This document shows, piece after piece, positions 24,131 through 33,505 of a DNA stretch of 64,000 nt. Origin of the DNA: Andrena cerasifolii (lineage: Eukaryota > Arthropoda > Insecta > Hymenoptera > Andrenidae); assembly GCF_050908995.1 (NCBI RefSeq), contig NC_135125.1, forward strand, positions 8,395,011 to 8,459,010. Reading direction: 5' to 3'. The notes under the pieces are model-generated. The model was not told where the DNA came from and ran no database searches. It was given only the letters and a program-made list of their open reading frames with translations. Numbering within the stretch: position 1 is the stretch's first letter; each line of letters begins with the position of its first letter. Made by a program: the position numbers and the translations under genes.

Positions 24131-24535
24131 CAGTAAACCCTCCTATAATGCGATACTCTCAAAACATGGTTTCCATATAACGCGGAGCAAAAATTGCGGC
24201 AGTCCTCCTACCTATAACGCGGTACCAGGGCCGAGTTTGGGGAGCAGGCAGGGCGGCCACCCGGGGCGCCAAATTTGTAGGGGCGCCGCAGTATGCGTTT
24301 ATTCATTTATTTCCGTTCTGCTAATTGATTTTCGTGCCCTTGGAGGGGCGCCATGATAATCTTGCCCGGGGGTGTCAAGTATGCTAAAACCGCCCCTGCT
24401 GGGTACTCTCATAATGCGATTTATATATAACGCGTTTCGAATTAATATGACTTGTACTATGTAATTCTGAGTTTCTTATAACGCGGTTTCCATGTAACGC
24501 GGTACCGATTAATCGCGTTACAGCATGGTTGACTG
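24131..24535. mobile_element. pogo/Tc1-like MITE between convergent genes
   Basis: Flanked by TA on both sides (24129-24130 and 24536-24537), with ends CAGTAAACCCTCCTATAATG and a diverged inverse ending GGTTGACTG. CAGT-starting ends and a TA duplication are typical of pogo/Tigger elements. 'tataacgcgg' motifs repeat inside. It is interrupted by a second element at 24226-24398. It starts 15 bp past the RNase H1 stop codon, so it probably forms that gene's 3' UTR. Confidence 0.7.
24226..24398. mobile_element. hAT-like MITE nested in the pogo-like MITE
   Basis: Ends CAGGGCCGAGTTTGG and ACCGCCCCTG; the adjoining octamers cgcggtac and ctgggtac match at six of eight positions, consistent with an 8-bp duplication. 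The interior is GC-rich (ggggcgcc repeats). On the minus strand it supplies AATAAA at 24298-24303 and 24306-24311, the nearest poly(A) hexamers I see after the RNase H1 stop codon. Confidence 0.6.
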
Positions 24536-24551
24536 TACTTTGATTTTACCT

Positions 24552-27535
24552 TTAATATTCCAAACAACCTGCTCTCGCTAATTTGTCAGCCATTTCGTTA
24601 CCATAAATTCCAACATGACCATTCACGTGGTTCTGAAATATTTTTAAGTACACAGTAAGTATGAAATACGAGAAGAAAATTCCAAGGAGTGACAAGTATT
24701 TTTACCCATTTTATATTCAAAGAGACAAGCGCCTCCTCCATTTCTAGCAGCTCGACCTTATTTATAACAGGCTTATTGCTTACGGTTTTCCATCCGTTAT
24801 TTTTCCACTTTGGCATCCAAGTTTGTATACAATACAGGAGGAACTGTGAGTCCGTGTTGATCTTTAAATTCTCTATACCCGCCTTCTTCGCTTGCCGGGC
24901 CGCTACAGTCACGGCCTGAATTTCTGCATGGTTGTTAGTCGCTCGACCTTCGAGTGCTTTCGATACATTCCTATAATCGGTAACATTAAAAGCGCTTCTG
25001 TGTCAAGCGAGAGTGCAATATAGCCAATAATGTAATGATAATTACATGGGATGATCGTCGCCAAACCAAACTCCTATACCTGCGCGCGAACCTTTTCTAC
25101 CGTTCTTACTACAAGCACCATCCGTGTAAACATTCACATAACCATCTTTATCGATAATATAATCTGACGGTGTTTTCTACAAAGAATTATGAAAGCATTG
25201 AATTTGATTAGTTGGAAAGAACCATGAATTTTAGGGTACCCTCCAGCCAAAACGCTTGAAAAGTACGTGATTTTCATGAATTAAAACAAAAAGAAACTGA
25301 ACATCATACAGTAAAAAAGCGTTTTGGACTTTATTACTATATAGCGCTACGCCACACGCAATTCGTAGCGTACCATTGGTTCCTCCTTAACCACGCTCCG
25401 TCCGAGGGACCCGCCTCAGGTCTCAACTCTCGAAAATCAGACTATAGTATTGGTTGGGGCTAGGTAAGTGCAGGGAGCGCGTAAAGCCAGGAGTCAATTC
25501 ACTTTCCCGTCACCCACAGTTAACACTAGAATTACCGAGTTTAACACATATTCACATCGATTCGCTACCATGCTTTACGCGCCCCCCGCTCTAATCTAGC
25601 CCAAACAATTTTGTTGCAAATATCTCGTAAACCAAAGCCGAGCGCCGAAAAGTTTAGAGGGAAATGTTATTCAGAATAGGGCTGGGACTATTTGTCGAAT
25701 TTTTCGGTATTCGAATACTTCAGTTACTTAATTATTTGGCGAATATAATTCGAATATCCAAGTATTCGAATACTATTCGAATATCCAAATATTCGAATAC
25801 TATTCGAATATCCAAGTATTCGAATACTATTCGAATATCCAAGTATTCGAATACTATTCGAATATCCAAGTATTCGAATACTATTCGAATATCCAAGTAT
25901 TCGAATACTATTCGAATATTTAAGAATTCGTATAGTATGGTGTGAATTATAAATCAAGTTCTTTAGGTTCATTTGTCAGGGTGAAATCTTGTAAGTTAAT
26001 TTTGACCCACTTCACACCGTACTATTCGAATACATCAGTATATTCGAAGTTTATTCGTAGCAATCGAATACTTGTAAAATATTCGAATATTAAATTATTC
26101 GAATAGTCCCAGCCCTAGTTTAGAATGATGGCCTTGACAACATAAGTGAAGGTCATTGAAATCGGAGAATCCTCCCCTAATCTAAACATTTACCCAAAAA
26201 ACTTTTTTACTGTATGCTGCTCAGTATTTTTCAAGCGTTTTGACTGGAGGGTACCCTTAAGAAATCAGCAGGGGTGGATTTGTATATAGGCTAACAAGTG
26301 AAACTTGGTGGGGTGATCCGTCTCTATCTAGAAACCACAGATATCCAGCCAATTATGAGAATAGTAGATGTAAAGCTTGTGAGAATCGCGCAGTCCAGTA
26401 CATTTGAGTAGTAGAGTTTTTCTTCGCGTAGCAAATTAGCAAGAACTCGTACGTAAGTGAATTTTAAATTTGTCTCAAGTCTTTTAAATTAAAATATTTG
26501 ATAATGTTTCATGGAAAAGGAGGCAAAAGCTTGTTAGCCTATGGGCGCGAAACCTCGAACAATTACTAACTGTGCCAAAAGTTGACGCATGAATTATGCA
26601 AATAATATGTACTCTTAGAAATATTTACTTTTGGTGCAGTACATTCTGAGTTCAATTCATTTATGACTATTAATTTGCGCTTCTTCGAAGACGGCTTTTC
26701 ATTACTGGCATCTGAAGATGCACTTCTCTGTTGTAGCGATCTACAAAGGTTTTAAAATTGAGGTATTTTACCCTAACGTATCAGTGTAGTACAGTGGGTG
26801 CATTCAGTGCAACCAACTGTTGGCCAACCGCTTACTTACGCTCACTGATCTTTCACTGAACACTACCGCTCAGTTACTCACTTGCCAACAGCAGTCGCTA
26901 TTTTTTCGAGCGGAGTCAAACTCCGCTCACTTTACCCGACATGTTGGGAACTGCTAAAACACCCCCACCATCCCAAGTGTCGTTCAGCAGAACTGAGTGG
27001 AACGATGGCTGCTCACTAAGGGTGTGTCGATTTTTTGTGGGTAAATTTAAAAATTTTTAAAATTTTAAAATGACTATATAATGACAAAGTAATGCTGAAA
27101 TTATAGGGTTTTTCCACTAGTCGTTTTTAAAATTAAAACACTGAAAAATTGACGCACCCTACTGCTCACCGATCAGTTCCCAAACGTTCGCAAACGGTTG
27201 GACAATTGGTTGCGCTGAACGCACTCAGTGACCATACCTTTTCCCAAACGCAGGTGCTGCAACTGACAACTTATTTCCCTTAGTCGAGTTTGCATTTTGT
27301 TTAATGAAATTCTCTGCCTCTGCTTGTGAACTGAATTTTTTATACACAGGGCCAGAATATTGGTGAACCTGGGTTTTACATTGATCCCTGATTGGAAACA
27401 GAGATAAATGTATTAACGTGAAACAGATTTAAAAATAGGATGTAAGAGAGCTCTGAAGATTTAAAGATTTGTTTACCAAGTACTGTAAATCCCAGGCTTG
27501 CGACCTTTGGCAACTGCATAATACGATGGTGCCAT
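24552..27535 (-). CDS. RNASEH1: Ribonuclease H1, six exons
   Basis: Minus-strand exons, 5' to 3': 27535-27477, 27387-27238, 26740-26629, 25176-25046, 24997-24706, 24632-24552; 274 residues, all phases consistent. RNase H1 cuts the RNA strand of RNA-DNA hybrids, in nucleus and/or mitochondria. Residues 4-50 are the hybrid-binding domain (YYAVAKGRKPGIYSTW, then YSGPVYKKFSSQAEAENFI). A basic, variable linker spans about 55-115 (SSKKRKL resembles a nuclear signal). The catalytic domain runs from about 120 to 270, with D126 (YTDGACS), E176 (NNHAE), D200 (INTDSQF), H254 (NGHVG) and D264 (GNEMAD), the full acidic set plus the catalytic histidine. The start follows an in-frame stop and gives no mitochondrial presequence. 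Introns hold nested mobile elements, and a MITE begins 15 bp after the stop. It diverges from Rad17 and converges on the MOZART2-like gene. Confidence 0.95.
25677..26117. mobile_element. hAT-like MITE with internal 27-bp minisatellite
   Basis: Ends TAGGGCTGGGACTATT and the inverse AATAGTCCCAGCCCTA. Flanking octamers attcagaa and gtttagaa agree at six positions. The interior is built from gaatattcgaata-type motifs. Confidence 0.75.
25748..25920 (+). repeat. 27-bp tandem minisatellite, about six copies
   Basis: The unit is attcgaatatccaagtattc plus gaatact, repeated head to tail with very few changes. The unit is itself nearly palindromic, so both strands give long but meaningless open frames. 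Confidence 0.9.
26269..26560. mobile_element. Second copy of the hAT-like GGGCGGATTTG family
   Basis: Starts CAGGGGTGGATTTG and shares 'taggctaa', 'aaattaaaatattt' and 'cttgttagcc' blocks in order with the element at 6693-7025. The right end is degraded, so the end coordinate is approximate. Confidence 0.55.
26796..27226. mobile_element. MITE with GGGTGCATTCAGTGCAACCA termini beside a splice donor
   Basis: Ends GGGTGCATTCAGTGCAACCA and the inverse TTGGTTGCGCTGAACGCAC. CAGTG flanks the right end and overlaps the left. It lies in the RNase H1 intron, its edge about ten bases from the exon-2 splice donor at 27236-27237. A smaller element is nested in it. Confidence 0.7.
27019..27160. mobile_element. 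Small MITE nested in the 26.8-27.2 kb element
   Basis: Ends AGGGTGTGTCGATTTTTTG and the inverse ending TTGACGCACCCT. The 142-bp interior is AT-rich. The outer element's 'ctgctcac' occurs on both sides. Confidence 0.55.
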
Positions 27536-29090
27536 ATTTCTGAGTGTACTACACAGAAAACTTAACTGAGGTATTTTCATTTATTCTCTTTTAATACTGC
27601 CTTAACCTCCTCGTGGATTTATTAAAAACTATCTGCAAAATTTGACATCGTAAGATAATGCTGGGAATACCACTATCGTAAACAATCGTAAAATTTACGG
27701 CGGTGCGAAATATAAAACGTGAAATGCACACGACTATTAAATAACAATATTGTACGACACTGTACGATTCTGATGCAACTACGGTAGTAGTACGAAAAGT
27801 ATGTAATAATAGACGCAGCATTAGAATAGAAAACTTGTTTAAAGAACGTATGAAAAAGTAACAGAAACGACAAAGCGAATACAGAATTGACGCGTGTTTA
27901 CATATTTAGAATAAGGTGACGTAAAATTCGCTTTGTACCATACATCTTCCCACTGTTAAGTTTTTATACGGGTGTTAAGGTAATTTTAATTTCTTCAAAA
28001 CTAATTCAGTTTTTCGCGTCACATGTGAAAACACTACGCGTTAAATGGCTCGTAACGGTTTCGTAACCTAAGCGCTCTTGTTAGTGTGATCGACTTGTCA
28101 AACTGTACACGAAGGGGGTATTACTTACGTCGTTTCCTTTTTAAATTTCCTTTGTGATTTCACTTTAATCATAGTTTTAACAGTAAATATACAGTTTTAT
28201 TGTTGACTATGGTTGCTAAATGATGGGCAGTGACTCTATGGAAAAGCTTAGAACTTCAGGTTGTAAAATAATAAACAAATAAACATGTTATTCCACTTCT
28301 GTCAGTGCGACTTTTACGCGGAATTGAACTTGCCGCCAACTAATGAATCGTTACTTTTTTAAAATTAATTTATCTAGTCTCTTCAAATTAATAAATAATC
28401 CATATTGTAGGCGTATATCATTGCATAAAGAGTTACATTGTCTTTTTTTTGTATATAAGTACAATAATAGATCGCTGTTTAACTAATTTCCCATAAATTC
28501 ACGAGGAGCAGCTATCGTTTAATTCAAAACAAAGGTAAGCGATGACAGTAAAGATAAGTGATACGCAAATTGAACGATTTGTATGACACTTACGTTGCAT
28601 CGCACGATACTTTTCAAATCATTAATAATTGAAAATTCAAATATAACCTGGCTATTTGTTTACGGAATAGTTCAGTCCGTCGGCATATTTAAAAAAGAAA
28701 CGGTGCACTGTCGTCTGCTACAGGGTAAGTCACGTTTAAAGTTAAATCATGATTCCACAGAGAAGATATCCATAAAGTTATACTGTATAGAACAAAACTA
28801 TGGAAGTTATTTAAAACCAGTTACACGATAAATATCTGCATAGCATTAAGACCAGATTAATTTGTTATGAATTCTTGTGCACATCAACATTATAACATGG
28901 CCCATTCAAAGGTACGTATTCATGAAGATTATCAACGTTACATAAATTTGCTTCAGAAACAAATTATTTAAACAGTTCCTTAATAACTACTTATGCAGCA
29001 ATATGCAAAAACTCAATCTAAATAAAATGTTACACATTTCACAGACTGATATTTCTGTTCGTTTCTACATAGAAAAATAGCAGTTGGCTG
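27536..29090. other. Divergent intergenic region, RNase H1 / Rad17
   Basis: No coding region is visible. It should contain both promoters. On the plus strand a strong donor (acagg followed by gtaagt, about 28723) and an acceptor (cacatttcacag, ending 29044) could define a Rad17 5' UTR intron that places the start codon 46 bp into the second exon. Confidence 0.4.
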
Positions 29091-31807
29091 ATGCCATCGT
29101 TCGACAACGAACCTGTTAGAAAGTCGCCGAAAGTGAATCGCACTGTGTCACACGCTTTCGAGACCAGTGTGTTCAAAGCGCCAAGCACCCTACTACTTCC
29201 TAGGAGAAAAAGTACAAGCGATCTGTCTGCTTTGCTGGAAGCTTGCGAGCCACGAAATCCTTCTGAATTAGTAGTCAGCAGACAGAAACAGCAAGAGATT
29301 TCGAACTGGCTACAATATAAAGTGAGAAGGGGCCGACCGTGCGCGTTAATTTTATCTGGCTCGTCGGGGTGTGGGAAAACCACTGCGATAAGAGTACTTG
29401 CCAAGGAAAATGATTTCAATGTCACCGAGTGGATCACCCCTATTGATCCAGCGATGGATGAAAATAGTAATATCATTTCCTTTAACAAGAATTTGAAAAG
29501 CTTCGAAGAGACGAAGGTCGAAGCCAGATATATTGGCCGGTGAATTTGTAGTCGCAAGCAGCGATCAAGGAGAAATCAACCACCACCACCTGACGATCGT
29601 GGAGTCGGAGATGCATGGCCCTCGCAAGGTATGGAGGGGTAACGGGTACTGTAATAGTTGTGTGCGTTACGCAGCTATGCATAGACCAATACGAGATAAA
29701 ACCCATCGAGAAAGAATCAATGTTCTGACGAATAAAGCTCCTGAATTTTTACGGAGCTAACGCACACCTATTCTGATGTGTGTATTTCAAACGCTCACAG
29801 CTCGGTGTGGCCTACACGCCAGAAGCTTGGCACTATCCCCACCGCATCTGGCTCACTCGTGTTCTTCGAAGGCGAGAGCAAGATGGAACGAGAGTGAGTC
29901 AGAAAACGTTGACAAAAGGAGAAACTCACCGGCCAATATATCTGGCTTCAAACGTAGTAATAGTCTGACTGGATTTTGATACACCTAATGAAAATACAGA
30001 GGTTGTTAATTATCTTCCAGATAGGGTAATGAGACAAGGAGACAGATTTGAAGAGTTTTTAATTAGAGCTACTCGTTATAAGTCGGTCTTAAGTAGTTAC
30101 TCCAGTCGTATTCTTCTAATCAAGGATTTTCCGAATGTCTATATGGATGAGAAAGATAGCTTTCACTCTCTGTTGGGGTGAGTAATATTATCGTCCTCGT
30201 TTCTTGTATATGCTGTAGGTAATGCATTTATTTATATTCCCAGAAAATACTTTGAGATGGGAAAGGAACCTATAGTCTTCATATGTACGGACTCAGGGAA
30301 TTCAAGATTACTGCAAATGCTATTTCCTCCTAATATAAGAGAAAAATTTGGCATCGATATGATCAAGTGAGTGTTTTACTAAAGGTAACGATGCTTCTTC
30401 TCATTGTACTGTAATATAAACGACTTATAAAACTCTTTATAATCTAGTATAAATCCTGTTACGCAAGCTGCGATGAAGAACGCACTGAAACGAATAAGCT
30501 GTACTTTAAATTCAATCGCTGGGCACATGCTGGATGTTACCCAAGAGAAGATTGATGAAATCTTATCGAACAGTATAGGCGACATCAGAAATGCAGTCTT
30601 GAATATTATTTTCATTTCATTGAGAGGTACATGGAATCCAGTTACATTGGTACATTTGATTTTGTAACTGTAGCGCTATATTATTGTATCTGTTACGTTG
30701 TTAGTACCTGACGAACAGCAAGAAAACAAATGCAATGCTCGAGAAGAGGCCTTGGGACTTTTACATGGTGTTGGACGAGTAATTAACCCAAAGAGTGAGT
30801 AAAAAGAAATAGTAAGCATTTTAAACAGCAAAACGGGATAATGAATAAAGTGACATGGATATTGCAGGAGTTCAGAATGGGAATTCTTGGAAATTCGCCC
30901 ACGATCCCGATGAAATAGCAGCTTTTTTTCAATCACAAGCGACGGTGTTCCTGCGCTTCCTCCAAGAAAATTATTTAAATACCATGAGGGGTATAGAGGA
31001 AGTGAACGTCTGTGGAGACATTTTAAGTTTAGCAGACGTATTGAATTCTGAATGGCGTGTATGATACTTTTTCTGTTATATTTAATTACAGGTGACCCCT
31101 GCATAACGCGGATATTCCGTTCCATAAAAATGCCGCGTTGTATAAGTCGCGTTATGCGAGACTCTACGAGAGTTTACTGCATTCGTATGAATTTGGGATG
31201 GGAATAGTATTCGAATAGTATTCGAATAGTATTCGAAGTTTATTCGTAGCATTCGAATACTTATAAAATATTCGAATATTAAATTATTCGAATAGTCCAA
31301 ATTTTTTTAACACTTGACAATGTAAGGTTTCGCTTTTATCGTAGCAATGAAAATTTAGGAGTTCGACGGGCTTTTCGATTCCTTTCGATATAATGAAGTT
31401 GCATGCCTCCACTTGTCCGATAATATTCAGATATAATTTTCAGGATCCTAATTTAAATAAAGTTACTTTATCTTTCTGTGCTCGAGGCGTGATGGTAGCC
31501 AATGAAAAGCCAGTTTCTGGATGGAATCCAGTAAGGAAACCACAAAGCGACAGCATCAACGTGTTAGTATATAAATTTTACAATAACTATAGTAGTATCG
31601 CGTAATTCCGAGCGACTGTACATTAATAAATTGCTATGTATAGATGAATCATCATGCACGAGTCAGTGTATAATGTAATATCATTATTTATACAGACAAA
31701 GATGTCTGGCAGCCGCTGAAGTTCGGTGGTACGAGTCAATAATTAATTCAAAGCCAAAGGAGACGGAGGATTTGTTCGATGTTGACATCGAATCAGTTAT
31801 CGAGTAA
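29091..31807 (+). CDS. Rad17: Cell-cycle checkpoint clamp loader Rad17, eight exons
   Basis: Exons: 29091-29466, 30021-30177, 30244-30366, 30448-30626, 30705-30794, 30868-31058, 31444-31562, 31696-31807; 448 residues, all phases consistent. Rad17 replaces RFC1 in an RFC2-5 complex that loads the 9-1-1 clamp at damaged DNA and so promotes ATR signalling. Seen: P-loop GSSGCGKT at 90-97; EWITP after it; FEEFLIRATRY at 135-145; a Walker-B-like RILLIKDFPN at 155-164, where the family usually has Glu-Asp, here Lys-Asp; sensor region SIGDIRNAVLNI; and conserved C-terminal blocks (LSLADVLNSEW, ARGVMVAN, CLAAAEVRWYE). Shorter than human Rad17 (681). The first intron is the weak point: a 430-bp MITE lies inside it, and the exon 1 end at 29466 was chosen because it alone gives the phase for the acceptor at 30020. 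If unspliced, the frame stops at 29541. Confidence 0.88.
29520..29949. mobile_element. MITE in Rad17 intron 1 with 24-bp perfect inverted ends
   Basis: gaagccagatatattggccg plus gtga at 29520-29543 is mirrored exactly at 29926-29949. No clear direct duplication is found outside. The interior contains short open frames in both directions with no recognised motif. Confidence 0.75.
31190..31300. repeat. Fragment of the TAGGGCTGGGACTATT element family
   Basis: gaatagtattcgaa repeats, then gtttattcgtagca and ttaaattattcgaatagtcc, match the right part of the element at 25677-26117. It lies in Rad17 intron 6. Confidence 0.7.
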
Positions 31808-33505
31808 AATTCATGGAGACTGAAATTCAGAAGGAGCAGAGCGTATATTTATTTATGATTTATTTCGTATTAATATTACGTGTACGTGAAATATAATATC
31901 AGTAGAAAAGGAGCGACGCGAGGAGTATACAAGACAAATGATTGTTTTAATACATTTGCTTATGATTTTTAAGAGTTTCTGTAAAGTTTATGTGACATCG
32001 TCGAATAATAGCTCCCACATCGTTATTGTTTAATGTCTCCAGTATTATCTTATTATCGTGTGAAACAGTTATCGTTAATGCAGTAAATAAATATTAGCGC
32101 GAATTAAATTTACAGATAATGATATGAAATGAAAAAAAAAGAAGAATTACGTTGATAGAAAATGCAAAGAATAACATTCGTTAAATATAATTTTATACAA
32201 TTTATACACATTAAAATAAAATATTCTTTACGACAAATATTTCGTTTTATAATTACATTCTTGGCAGTATATAAGAAGGAAATAATTTAACGGAGAAGTA
32301 CGAACAGTTCCCTAATCGAATTTTAAATCGAAATTACGATACCGAGTATTTAATTGAAAGAAAACGATCTTAATTTTACAACCGTACAATTTAACTTGTT
32401 CTTCATAAATAATTTTAAAACAATTACATTAAATTACCTACATTTGTACATTAATAATTAAACTTTGTACAGATCTTAAACATGCCGCGGAGTGCCATTT
32501 AGAAGATTTCCTTTCGTCTGAAAGGGCTTATAGAGAAAAATGCAATAAACAAGCAGTCTTCCGCTTCAAATACCTCATACGCGTTTGTCAGTGTTTGCCA
32601 AATCGTTTCAAGTTACTTGTAAATATTTCCTATGATTTTTTATATCGATTGCAGTCTCTGAGCTCGCAGGAAAAAGGGAAAATGCATAGAAATATGAGAA
32701 ACACTGAACCGATGGAAGAACGTTCCTTAAGTTATCAGTATTACAAAGTCTTAGGTATATTAAAAGTTGTATTTAAAAAAGAATATTTGTAAAACGAGTA
32801 AAGGTACTTTTTATAGTGGAGATAGAATAGTTCTTGGCTAATCTATAAATACAAATGGAGATGATCGAGTCTGAAAATTAGTATGGCGAGACCAGAATGG
32901 GAGATATCTAAATACACTGTCTTTCAGAGATGTAGTGAGTAACTTGAAAACCATTTAATACGCGCGTAAATCAATGCTCTTGAAGGCACGAGCCTCCAAA
33001 TGTGTTTTTGGCTACTCGTTAGAGGGCTACGCTTACATATCTCTGGACGTTATAGCCAGACCCGGCTGGTCGCGTGTGCAAAGTGCGTGATGCACACAGA
33101 CGCAAGAGAAAAATTGCCTAAAAAATGGATAATTTTTTAAATTATAAATTAATGGCGTGGTATGGTGCTACAAACATAATTTATACAGTATTCTGTCGAT
33201 ATATTGTCGCTACCGATCCGGGGTCGCGGTAATACATCGAGGGTGGGACACGATTATTCGTTTCATTCGCAATTTATCCCACTAAATTTTTTTGGAAAGG
33301 TGCCAAACATTTATCGTACACATAATAAAAAATACCACGCGCCGAGTCTGGTTAAATCATTCAGAAAACGCACCTGTGCTTTTGACAGGTTTACAGATCC
33401 TGAGCCTGTAAGACATGGAAAGCTACTATTCATTTCATCCCCCGCTGCTCCCGTGGCATCACTATATCTCTGCAAGGCAGGAAATACAGGAAAAAGTATC
33501 TGAAA
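31808..33505. other. Convergent intergenic region, Rad17 / IP3 3-kinase
   Basis: AT-rich. It holds the 3' UTRs of both genes and no further recognisable coding. The Rad17 poly(A) signal AATAAA is at 32086-32091. No convincing minus-strand AATAAA was found close to the kinase stop codon. Confidence 0.5.
32086..32091 (+). terminator. Polyadenylation signal AATAAA, Rad17
   Basis: Canonical hexamer about 280 bp after the stop codon. Confidence 0.5.

Larger units (their letters stand above)
25234..26256. mobile_element. TTAA-type MITE with GGGTACCCTCCAG termini, carrying a nested hAT-like element
   Basis: Inverted ends GGGTACCCTCCAGcCAAAAC and its mirror (CCAG/CCAGT variant) lie beside TTAA at 26257-26260 and TTTA at 25230-25233, a likely decayed TTAA. 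It sits in the RNase H1 intron between exons 3 and 4. A second element at 25677-26117 splits it. Confidence 0.7.

Noticed and set aside
25664..25972. Frames of 93 and 82 codons on both strands
   Set aside because: They are translations of the 27-bp palindromic minisatellite.
29533..29979. Overlapping frames as part of Rad17
   Set aside because: They lie within the MITE and do not match the Rad17 family; the conserved blocks resume only after 30020.
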